Assembly: GCA_958496175.1 (NCBI GenBank)
Contig: OY292280.1
Coordinates: 11,966,001-12,030,000, forward strand
From: Sisyra terminalis
Taxonomy: Eukaryota; Arthropoda; Insecta; Neuroptera; Sisyridae
Length of the DNA stretch: 64,000 nucleotides
Direction of reading: 5' to 3'
In this document: positions 12,186 through 22,000 of the stretch, piece after piece
Layout of the letters: each line of letters begins with the position of its first letter
Position numbering within the stretch: the first letter of the stretch is position 1
Position numbers and translations under genes: made by a program
The notes under the pieces: model-generated
What the model was told of the DNA's origin: nothing
Seen by the model: the letters and a program-made list of their open reading frames with translations, nothing else
Databases searched by the model: none

Positions 12186-12206
12186 TTTTTTTTTTTTGGG
12201 GGGGGG
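12186..12206 (+). repeat. Poly-T/poly-G tract (T12G9)
   Basis: Twelve T followed by nine G. The related tract in copy 2 is T12G8 (from 13568), and the mirror copy is C9A9 (near 14889). Length differences mark slippage. The tract could affect replication or R-loops. Confidence 0.85.
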
Positions 12207-12399
12207 CCTCGAATTTTCGAATTTATTGAAATGGGATTTCGGGAATGGCTTAGTTACGCTCCGAGAAGCCTTAAAATCATTTTTAATTATATAATTTGTC
12301 ATTTTTTGGCGAAAATTTTTCGGCCGCATTCCTGAAAAATCCCAAAAATAGGTCTAATTTGGCGATTTTCTTCACTTTTTCCAACTTTAAAGCCATTTG

Positions 12400-12475
12400 T
12401 AGCGATAACTATCGATCGTAGGGTAACGATAGTAGGCTCATTCGATAGCTCTAGAATTACTCTATCGATGGTGTA
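12400..12475. promoter_or_regulatory. CGAT-rich cluster (six CGAT words in about 75 bp), copy 1
   Basis: CGATAACTATCGATCG, ACGATAG, TTCGATAG and CTATCGATGG are packed together. Copies lie at about 13785-13860 and 14620-14700 (inverted). TATCGAT words resemble the DREF/DRE element (TATCGATA) of flies, but the exact octamer is not present. Confidence 0.4.
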
Positions 12476-13131
12476 AATTTGGTCCCGGAAAAGCTTAAGG
12501 GGAAAAACTTTTTTTTTCCACTTCTCAGAAATTTCATTTCGTCGACCAAATGTACGTCGATTTTTTCCAAAAAATTATTTGTCGAATTTCTCGATGAAAT
12601 TTACACCATAGCTGTATTACGTTACGATCGAAACATAAATCCAATAAAACCTAAATTTTTCGATATCGTTAATGGTTTTTTCGATATTTAAAATTCACTT
12701 ATTGTGCTAGCTAATGCTATTTAAATACAAATTAGTTTTCTTGAAAAAAAGGGTCAAGGACCTAAAAAATTTCTATTGTGGATTCTCATCTTTTCCGATC
12801 GTAACATAGAGCACCTAAGGTTAAATTTTTTCCGGAAAATTCCAAGGAAATCGTTCGATTGTAAAAAATTAAAGTTAATTAATTCGTTATTAAAGTATTA
12901 TTTATTATGCAAGATAATGCTATTCAAACACAAATTTGTTTTTGTCGATAAAAAGGACCTTAAAATGTTGCAATGTTTTTATTCAAATTTTCCAACTTTG
13001 ACATGGAGCAGCTATGTTTAAAATATTTTTGGAAAATTCCAATTCCTTCGATCGAAATTTTTTTTCAATTTTCCCCAAATCTCAATAGAATTGTTTATAT
13101 ATGAGTTTTAATGTCATTTACATATATCATC

Positions 13132-13207
13132 TGATAGCCGAGTCGTCATGGTCGCCGTTGTTGTTGTTCGGAGTCGAGGTCCCTGGTTCGCATCCCGATT
13201 GGTCCCG
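13132..13207 (+). mobile_element. tRNA-like Pol III module, type B, copy 2
   Basis: This second copy lies in the tandem duplication. Box A TAGCCGAGTCG is at 13135-13145 and box B GGTTCGCATCC at 13185-13195; both are intact. The central region differs slightly from copy 1 (TTGTTGTTCGG versus CTGTTGTCGG). Confidence 0.55.
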
Positions 13208-13400
13208 GATTTTTATAATTTCTAATAATTGATTTCTCTTCCTTACAGTTTATAATATAACTAATTAACATTAATTCCTCATTCCAGACATTGTATCATC
13301 GAAATATTCGATCGAACAGTTCCAGCCTTTCGGGGTTGGAAAAGATCGATCTATCGATGATGCAATATATTTTTCATTTTATTTTTGCTCAATGGTTTTC

Positions 13401-13458
13401 TGACGTCACTCTTTTCATATATATGACGTCACACATACGTCGCCACCCAATGACGTCA
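13401..13458. promoter_or_regulatory. Triple TGACGTCA cluster, copy 2
   Basis: TGACGTCA at 13401-13408, 13424-13431 and 13451-13458. All three octamers are intact and spacing is identical to copy 1, although bases between them vary (CTTTTCGTAT versus CTTTTCATAT). Confidence 0.6.
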
Positions 13459-14226
13459 TTCCCGAAAAATTCGAAAAATAAACGAATTTTCGGGAAGTAG
13501 GATTCTGGTAATGGCTTAGTTACGTCATGGGAGGCCTAAAAAACATATCCTGAAGTCAATTTTTTCGTTTTTTTTTTTTGGGGGGGGGACCTCGAATTTT
13601 CGAATTTAGTAAAATGGGATTTCGGGAATGGCTTAGTTACGCTCCGAGAAGCCTAAATATCATTTTTAATTATATAATTTTTCATTTTTTGGCGAAAAAT
13701 TTTTGGGCCGGTTTTCTGAAAAATCCCAAAAGTAGGCCTAAATTGGCGTTTTTTTTCACTTTTTCCAACTTTAAAGCCATTTGTAGCGATAACTATCGAT
13801 CGTAGGGTAACGATAGTAGGCTCATTCGATAGCTCTAGAATTACTCTATCGATGGTGTAAATTTGGTCCCGGAAAAGCTTAAGGGAAAAAACTTTTTTTT
13901 TCCACTCCTGAGAAATTTTATTTCGTCGACCAAATGTACGTCGATTTTTTCCAAAAAATTATTTGTCGAATTTCTCGATGAAATTCACACCATAGCTGCA
14001 TTACGTTACGATCGAAACATAAATCGAATAAAACCTAAAGTTTTCGATATCGTTAATGGTTTTTTCGATATTTAAAAATCACCTTTTGTGCTACTTAAAT
14101 ACAAATTTGTTTTCTTGAAAAAAAGGATCAAGGACCAAAAATTTGTCCAATGTGGATTCACATCTTTTCCGATCGTAGCATGGAGCACCTATGGTTAAAA
14201 TTTTTCCGGAAAATTCCATGAAAATC

Positions 14227-14250
14227 GTTCTGGTGACCATTTGATCAAAA
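14227..14250. other. Spacer at the centre of palindrome 1
   Basis: Left-arm CCGGAAAATTCC...GAAAATC and right-arm GATTTTATTGGAATTTTCCGG are inverted partners. The 24 bp between them (starting GTTCTGGTGACC) are not palindromic. The centre is at about 14238.5. Such a short spacer should let the arms extrude as a cruciform or fold in RNA. Confidence 0.9.
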
Positions 14251-15015
14251 GATTTTATTGGAATTTTCCGGCAAAATTTTAACCATAGGTGCTCCATGCT
14301 ACGATCGGAAAAGATGTGAATCCACATTGGACAAATTTTTGGTCCTTGATCCTTTTTTTCAAGAAAACAAATTTGTATTTAAGTAGCACAAAAGGTGATT
14401 TTTAAATATCGAAAAAACCATTAACGATATCGAAAACTTTAGGTTTTATTCGATTTATGTTTCGATCGTAACGTAATGCAGCTATGGTGTGAATTTCATC
14501 GAGAAGTTCGACAAAAAATTTTTTGAAAAAAATCGACGTACATTTGGTCGACGAAATAAAATTTCTCAGGAGTGGAAAAAAAAAGTTTTTTCCCTTAAGC
14601 TTTTCCGGGACCAAATTTACACCATCGATAGAGTAATTCTAGAGCTATCGAATGAGCCTACTATCGTTACCCTACGATCGATAGTTATCGCTACAAATGG
14701 CTTTAAAGTTGGAAAAAGTGAAAAAAAACGCCAATTTAGGCCTACTTTTGGGATTTTTCAGAAAACCGGCCCAAAAATTTTTCGCCAAAAAATAAAAAAT
14801 TATATAATTAAAAATGATATTTAGGCTTCTCGGAGCGTAACTAAGCCATTCCCGAAATCCCATTTTACTAAATTCGAAAATTCGAGGTCCCCCCCCCAAA
14901 AAAAAACGAAAAAATTGACTTCAGGATATGTTTTTTAGGCCTCCCGTGACGTAACTAAGCCATTACCAGAATCCTACTTCCCGAAAATTTGTTTATTTTT
15001 CGAATTTTTCGGGAA

Positions 15016-15073
15016 TGACGTCATTGGGTGGCGACGTATGTGTGACGTCATATATATGAAAAGAGTGACGTCA
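15016..15073. promoter_or_regulatory. Triple TGACGTCA cluster, mirror copy
   Basis: TGACGTCA at 15016-15023, 15043-15050 and 15066-15073, with the spacings 27 and 23 bp in mirrored order. Confidence 0.6.
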
Positions 15074-15270
15074 GAAAACCATTGAGCAAAAATAAAATGA
15101 AAAATATATTGCATCATCGATCGATCGATCATTTCCAACCCCGAAAGGCTGGAACTGTTCGATCGAATATTTCGATGATACAATGTCTGGAATGAGGAAT
15201 TAATGTTAATTAGTTATATTATAAACTGTAAGGAAGAGAAATCAATTATTAGAAATTATAAAAATCCGGG

Positions 15271-15342
15271 ACCAATCGGGATGCGAACCAGGGACCACGA
15301 CTCCGACAACAGCAACGGCGACCATGACGACTCGGCTATCAG
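15271..15342 (-). mobile_element. tRNA-like Pol III module, type B, mirror copy
   Basis: On the minus strand box A TAGCCGAGTCG (15328-15338) and box B GGTTCGCATCC (15279-15289) are both intact, with the same T-rich sequence downstream. Confidence 0.55.
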
Positions 15343-16131
15343 ATGATATATGTAAATGACGTTAAAACTCATATATAAACAATTCTTATGAGATTTGGAG
15401 AAAAGTGAAAAAATTTTTCAATCGAAGGAATTAGAATTTCCCGACCATATTCGAACCATAGCTGCTCCATGTTAAAGTTGGAAAATTGGACTAAAAACAT
15501 TGCAACATTTTAAGGTCCTTGATCCTTTTTTTCGAAAAAAACGAATTTGTATTTCAATAGAATATCTTCAGAAAATTAAAATTTATATATAATGAAAAAA
15601 CGACAAGGACTTCAAAAAGTTGAGATATTTTTCGATATTGGCTTTATCGAATTATTCGATAATCTATCGAATAATATTGAACTTACCTTACTTACCTCTT
15701 CGTTGCATTATCTTAACTTTTCTTTGTATCTTAACTCTGAAATATAAAATTCAAGAGGATGGGTGCGGAAAATCGAATTGAAAAAATATATTCAATTAAA
15801 ATAAATTTATTAATGTTAAATATCAATACAGTTTATGATAAATTACAATATTAGTTTTTCCATTATTACAATAGTTTATATAATTTATGTAAAAGTATCA
15901 ATTATTACAATCATATAGAAATATTAAGTTAATACAATTTTCTTGATTTTTCAGATATTTTCACTATTTGTCACTTAAACCACTTTATCACTTCACATTC
16001 ACTGAATTATTAAAACACAATTTACAGCACAGATTGTTGTAGTAAATCCATTAGTGATCTTCTTGGTAGATATCAATTGCGGAAATGATATCCCACAGGA
16101 ATTTGATTGATGATCCTCCAACGATCCACAT

Positions 16132-16212
16132 TTATTCCTCAAACGTCCATTTGGAAATGAGGAACATCTCAACTCCAATGAATAATTCTCCGTTCTCATC
16201 GGTCAGCTTCTT
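16132..16212 (-). pseudogene. Exon-like segment 2, mirror copy
   Basis: Identical to 10878-10958: acceptor CGTTCCAG, then an open frame ending in KWTFEE and stop. See that entry for doubts about coding. Confidence 0.3.
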
Positions 16213-16288
16213 CTGGAACGAAAAAATCAATAAATAATCAAAAATCAATAATAAAATATTTGGAGGTCTCAAAAGTACAGCGACTTAC

Positions 16289-16370
16289 CAATCATTTATC
16301 TCCCAAAAAGATGATACATTCTTCAGCGCAAAAACAATGTCTTTGTCCTTAGTTTCTTGGTAATTTGGAT
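16289..16370 (-). pseudogene. Exon-like segment 1, mirror copy, with consensus donor
   Basis: Same 82 bp as 10720-10801 but followed by GTAAGT, a full-consensus splice donor, where the left copy has GTAATT. This arm may therefore be closer to the original spliced form. Confidence 0.35.
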
Positions 16371-17189
16371 CTGTAAAAATATATTTTATTAATATTTAAA
16401 CAAATTATACTATCTAGCTACATTAACATGTATAGGTACTGGGGAACATATGGCACAGCGCATTTATATAATTTCCATAATGAAACAATGGTTGCCAAAT
16501 TTCTGTATTTATTAACAAAAACAGATATGTGCAAGATTGCTTTTCCTGATAAGATTTGTTTTTTCAAAGTTTCAAAAAGTAAAATTTTCAAGCACATAAA
16601 AACGATAGAGATAGTTTTCTGTCGCAGAAAATTGCTGCCATTTAAAACTAAATCATTCTTTACTGTATTGCAAAAATCAGCTCTCCATGAGGAGGACTTT
16701 CAATTACAACCATGGTTAAGGTTGCTATTATTCCTAATTCGGTGATCAAAACCTGATCTTTTATTATCTTCCTGTTTATCCCGTGGATTGAGATATTCTT
16801 CTGATATTCACAATACTTAAGCTGCACTCCCAGTGGCTTACATTTGCAGATTATTTGATTAGATTCTTCTCTGTATGAATTATTTTGAAATATATTTTAA
16901 AAATACATTTTTGTCGTTCATTAGTTAGTTAAACGTTGGAAAATATCTACAAAAGTAACAGAAAGTACATATAATCTCATATAAACATTGCGTCCATACC
17001 TACAATTTCACAATAAACATTATCTGTTTCACATTTATTTGATTCGATTTTGATTTTATGAAGTTAAAATGTTACATTGGTCATCAGCTCAAACAACCAT
17101 AACATTAAATATTAAATTTATTTGGATAAACTAAAGTCAATTAAGAACTAATAACTTTCAAAAATTAGCTGTCACATTGACGTGTATCG

Positions 17190-17285
17190 TACCTCCGTCT
17201 ATGCTAGAACGTGTGAACTCTTGACAAGTATGTCAATTAAACCACCTTAAGTTTTTAGTGCCACCTGTGAGCCAGGTGGATGTAC
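17190..17285 (+). repeat. CTTAAG...GTGCCACCT block in the right B arm
   Basis: CTCCGTCTATGCTAGAACG, GTGAACTCTTGACAAG, ACCACCTTAAG, TTTTAGTGCCACCTGTGAG. It is the mirror partner of 9820-9905 and a homologue of the A-module block. Confidence 0.65.
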
Positions 17286-17773
17286 TCATAGCTTCCAACA
17301 AAATACGAATCGCATTTTAGCGTTGTCTTAATTCAAAAATCTAAACAATTTGAATTGTCAACACAGTCATAAAAAGTGTTAGAAATAAGCAATAAATTTA
17401 AAAATTGAATATAATAACTTGCTTTTTTTGATTTTTCACACATAAGAGTTGAAATTGAGTATGAAATAAAGGCATGTCAATCGAAAACTTAAGTTCATCC
17501 GTACATGCTGGGCAAATTTTCCCGAAAACAAAGATCGTTTAAGGGATAAAATTGACCATCAAAGTGGCAGAAGTAATCATCAAATTTCAAGGGCTTGTAA
17601 CGTCGTCAAATAAGGGATGGTTTTCGATCCAGATAAAGTTTCGGGTTCATAACAATGTATTGAACGATAATATAACAATCTATTTCAAATTCGAGAAAAG
17701 AAAATTTTTCACCAAAATAAACCGTGGGTTAAGCATCGTTGATTTTGCACGAAAATCGTAAACTTTATAAATA

Positions 17774-17958
17774 AATTATTAAACAATGTCCTTACATGAG
17801 ATTTGGAGTGAAAAAATTTTTATCCTGTGTGCAGAAGGACACCCGCAATTTCGCTTCAAAGTTTCAAAAAGGACAATTTTCGAGTGCATAAAAAGGATAT
17901 AAGGGATGTTTTGTTTCGCCAAAATTGAGTTGAATATTATAGACAAAATCATTAACCA
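17774..17958 (-). repeat. Partial 339-bp satellite monomer (stub)
   Basis: It runs from ATTATTAAACAATGTCC through GAGTGCATAAAAAGGATAT to CATTAACCA on the plus strand, in the same orientation as the right array. It is diverged and about half a monomer long. It occupies the place where the left arm has its full array, so C plus the 742-bp satellite appear to have split the right array from B'. Confidence 0.75.
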
Positions 17959-18610
17959 ACTTTACTTTATTTCTATCGACGACTTCAAAAGGTGCCACTT
18001 AGATACAACTATAATTGCTTTAGCTTATTATTTTTATGAATACTGGAAACTGTAATTACATTAAAAAAAAACACAAAACTTTTCAACATAATAATTTAGT
18101 TTGTTGACAGAAAATTGTAATATAAAGCATGTAATAAACATTGCTGCCCCTTCCTTCTGGAGACTAACTCTTATTGAAAAGTACACATTCCCCGCGTTCC
18201 AGAAAATAATTTCGAAAATAACATTATGAACCTTAGCTCGAATTATTTTATAATTTTTTAAACGTTGTAGCAGATTTAGCATTATCCAAGGTACACCACA
18301 AGGAAGTCTGCTAAATTTGTTTCTATATACAATTAATTATATAAAGATATCGGTATTATTAACTTACTAATTTACTTTATCGAATAATAGTAATACTAAT
18401 TCTAAACCAACTGTCGGTTTTTTTCATTGCCTGGGAAGTAAACATGTAAATATAAAATACATAAATATTTGTTCCTAAAAACAAAAATCTTCCTTTCGTT
18501 AACGAAAAAAAGGTTTTCAATATTAAAATTATTAGTTACCACAAATGTAAATCCAGAGATCAAATATCAAGATCCCTTGTATAAAATTCATTTGCGATCC
18601 AAATATTTTA
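17959..18610. other. Unique segment C, left part, no gene seen
   Basis: AT-rich sequence found once in the window. A 73-codon frame on the minus strand (18061-18282) has no recognisable features and biased composition, and I do not support it as a gene. TATAAAATTC near 18580 could be a promoter for the downstream frame. Confidence 0.5.
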
Positions 18611-18838
18611 TTGGATAATGGGGAAATGATCGAAGAAAATGTGAACTGGCGATTGCTAGAAGAAATTTTTAGCGATCAATGGGATATCCTGATGTGGTGT
18701 GCCCGGAGAGGGTTTATTAAAAATACACGACAGTGCCATTATTGCCATATTATAAGATGCAAGGATGGTTTTCCATGGTTCTGTTCGATTTGCAATAAGG
18801 TAACAAGCATCCCATCGACCCCTGAAACACCAAATTAA
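18611..18838 (+). pseudogene. Merlin/ISXO2-type transposase, N-terminal zinc-ribbon fragment
   Basis: This 75-codon frame reads WDILMWCARRGFIKNTRQC, then a C-x2-C ... DGFPWFC ... C-x2-C arrangement (CHYC and CSIC). Merlin-type (IS1016/ISXO2-like) DDE transposases begin with a short helix ending W-x-x-x-x-G-L/F-I, followed by a four-cysteine ribbon with a D-G-x-x-W-x-C motif, and this fits well. The DDE catalytic region, which should follow, is missing: the frame ends in a proline-rich tail and the satellite starts 250 bp later. AAG|GTAACA after the second cysteine pair may be a splice donor, so this may be a first exon. AATAAA lies just after the stop. This is the only recognisable protein domain in the window. 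Confidence 0.6.
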
Positions 18839-19089
18839 ATAAATCAAATGCTTAGACATTTTTTGGTACTGAAAAACTGTTGCTTTTACCTTCGGCGAAC
18901 TTAAGTTTTGGTGGCATTTTCGCAGTAGCTTAAATTTTAAAGCATTCAGCAATTTGTAAATTCAAAACATTATTTGGACATAAAGCTTTGAAGTAAATGA
19001 AATTGGCGCCTAGAATTTTTTAGAAATCATACACTTTGTGCCATCTAGAGGAAATGAGCTTCATGAAATTCAAATTTGGCCGGCAATTA
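18839..19089. other. Unique segment C, right part, nothing supportable
   Basis: AT-rich bridge between the transposase fragment and the first satellite unit. It contains GTGCCATCTAGAGG, resembling the short GCCATCTA words near 60.5 kb, but no gene or clear repeat. Confidence 0.5.
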
Positions 19090-22000
19090 GGAAACTTTAA
19101 GGGTGGTTTGCCCCTTTATTTTGTAGAATTCGATTATGATTGGGGTAAAATTGAAAGCTAATGAATTATTCTATCGATTGCTACTAAAAACTAACCAATA
19201 TCTCCAAGCAATTACTTGAAAATTTGATTTTCCCTCGATGACTCTTAACCTTAATAAAATGCTGCTTAAATCATGTGATTTCGCGTAAAAAGTAATTAAA
19301 ACATTACAATTATGTAAAATTGATGGTTTAAAGCTAAATTTGACACTTAAATGCTGATAAAAGGTCTACTTTTCGAGAAATAAGCGTCTAAAGGGGGTCT
19401 GGCATTATCTTCATTTAGGGCCAATAATATCTTTATTTCTTCACTCCTATCGCCATAAATCGATCAACTATTAGTAAAGAATTCAAAATATAACATTTTT
19501 TACACTCGAACATCCCTTAAAATTGTATTTTTAACCAATTCTATTTGCATGTTTAGCTAATGTCAAAGTTGTTTATATGTTGCTTTATAGGCAACCCGGT
19601 GAGCATCAAAAAAACAAAATTCGGCGATTTGCCCATTTTCAACATGTCAACATTTAGTATTCTAACTCAAATTTTAGACATTTAAGGGTGATTTTCTTTA
19701 TGCCCAATAATGATTGGGATATCAATTGAAAGCTTATGAATTACTCTATTGATTTATGTAGAAAAACAACCAATATATTTAAACTAGGACATTAAAATTT
19801 CAGTATCCGTAAGCGACTACTACCCTTTCGGACATTTAAGGGTGGTTTGCCCCCTTTATTTTAAAGAATCCGATTATGATTGAGGTAGCAACTGAAAGCT
19901 AATGAGTTACTCTATCAAATGATATCAAAAAATAACCAATATCTCCAAGCAATTACTGGAAAATTTGATTTTCCCTAGGTGACTCTAAGCCTTTATAAAA
20001 TGGTACCGAAATCATGTTATTTCACGTAAAAAGTAATTAAAAACGGTACACTTATTTAAAATTAATGGTTTACAGCTAAATTTGACACTTAAATGCTGAT
20101 TAAAGGTCTACTTTTCGAGAAATAAGCGTCTAAAGGGGGTCTGGCATTATCTTCATTTAGGGCCAATAATATCTTTATTTCTTCACTCCTATCGCCATAA
20201 ATTGATCAACTATTAGTAAAGAATTCAAAATATAACATTTTTTACACTCGAACATCCCTTAAAATTGTATTTTTAACCAATTCTATTTGCATGTTTAGCT
20301 AATGTCAAAGTTGTTTATATGTTGCTTTATAGGCAACCCGGTGAGCATCAAAAAAACAAAATTCGGCGATTTGCCCATTTTCAACATGTCAACATTTAGT
20401 ACTCTAACTCAAATTTTAGACATTTAAGGGTGATTTTCTTTATGCCCAATAATGATTGGGATATCAATTGAAAGCTTATGAATTACTCTATTGATTTATG
20501 TAGAAAAACAACCAATATATTTAAACTAGGACATTAAAATTTCAGTATCCGTAAGCGACTACTACCCTTTCGGACATTTAAGGGTGGTTTGCCCCCTTTA
20601 TTTTAAAGAATCCGATTATGATTGAGGTAGCAACTGAAAGCTAATGAGTTACTCTATCAAATGATATCAAAAAATAACCAATATCTCCAAGCAATTACTG
20701 GAAAATTTGATTTTCCCTAGGTGACTCTAAGCCTTTATAAAATGGTACCGAAATCATGTTATTTCACGTAAAAAGTAATTAAAAACGGTACACTTATTTA
20801 AAATTAATGGTTTACAGCTAAATTTGACACTTAAATGCTGATTAAAGGTCTACTTTTCGAGAAATAAGCGTCTAAAGGGGGTCTGGCATTATCTTCATTT
20901 AGGGCCAATAATATCTTTATTTCTTCACTCCTATCGCCATAAATTGATCAACTATTAGTAAAGAATTCAAAATATAACATTTTTTACACTCGAACATCCC
21001 TTAAAATTGTATTTTTAACCAATTCTATTTGCATGTTTAGCTAATGTCAAAGTTGTTTATATGTTGCTTTATAGGCAACCCGGTGAGCATCAAAAAAACA
21101 AAATTCGGCGATTTGCCCATTTTCAACATGTCAACATTTAGTACTCTAACTCAAATTTTAGACATTTAAGGGTGATTTTATTTATGCCCAATAATGATTG
21201 GGATATCAATTGAAAGCTTATGAATTACTCTATTGATTTATGTAGAAAAACAACCAATATATTTAAACTAGGACATTAAAATTTCAGTATCCGTAAGCGA
21301 CTACTACCCTTTCGGACATTTAAGGGTGGTTTGCCCCCTTTATTTTAAAGAATCCGATTATGATTGAGGTAGCAACTGAAAGCTAATGAGTTACTCTATC
21401 AAATGATATCAAAAAATAACCAATATCTCCAAGCAATTACTGGAAAATTTGATTTTCCCTAGGTGACTCTAAGCCTTTATAAAATGGTACCGAAATCATG
21501 TTATTTCACGTAAAAAGTAATTAAAAACGGTACACTTATTTAAAATTAATGGTTTACAGCTAAATTTGACACTTAAATGCTGATTAAAGGTCTACTTTTC
21601 GAGAAATAAGCGTCTAAAGGGGGTCTGGCATTATCTTCATTTAGGGCCAATAATATCTTTATTTCTTCACTCCTATCGCCATAAATTGATCAACTATTAG
21701 TAAAGAATTCAAAATATAACATTTTTTACACTCGAACATCCCTTAAAATTGTATTTTTAACCAATTCTATTTGCATGTTTAGCTAATGTCAAAGTTGTTT
21801 ATATGTTGCTTTATAGGCAACCCGGTGAGCATCAAAAAAACAAAATTCGGCGATTTGCCCATTTTCAACATGTCAACATTTAGTACTCTAACTCAAATTT
21901 TAGACATTTAAGGGTGATTTTCTTTGTGCCCAATAATGATTGGGATATCAATTGAAAGCTTATGAATTACTCTATTGATTTATGTAGAAAAACAACCAAT

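Larger units (their letters stand above)
9426..14226 (+). repeat. Palindrome 1 inner left arm (module B)
   Basis: This arm is the reverse complement of 14251-17773 except for a 1.38-kb tandem duplication present only here. Positions add to about 28477 near the centre and to 27090 beyond the duplication. Near the centre the arms are almost identical; from about 10.7 kb outward they differ clearly. It holds exon-like segments, tRNA-like modules, clustered TGACGTCA sites and single satellite-like segments. Confidence 0.92.
11541..14226 (+). repeat. 1.38-kb tandem duplication in the left B arm
   Basis: Copy 1 is about 11541-12916 and copy 2 about 12917-14226, offset 1384 bp (for example 12479 and 13863 start the same sequence). 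The right arm carries a single copy (14251-15563). Each copy starts with a tail of the form AAATACAAATT...GGATCAAGGACC and includes the tRNA-like module, three TGACGTCA sites, a T12G8-9 tract and a CGAT-rich cluster. A shorter internal repeat of the same AAATACAAATT...GGAGCA segment occurs near 12720 and 14100. Confidence 0.9.
14251..17773 (-). repeat. Palindrome 1 inner right arm (module B')
   Basis: Reverse complement of B. It is near-identical to it over about 14251-16400 and more diverged over 16400-17773, where small indels and many substitutions appear. It lacks the 1.38-kb tandem duplication. It contains mirror copies of the exon-like segments, dyad, tRNA-like module and TGACGTCA triad. 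Confidence 0.92.

Noticed and set aside
12479..12691. 70-codon frame conserved in three copies (12479, 13863, 14402 minus)
   Set aside because: Conservation equals that of surrounding non-coding sequence, changes are mainly non-synonymous, and the frame begins in poly-T rich repeat.
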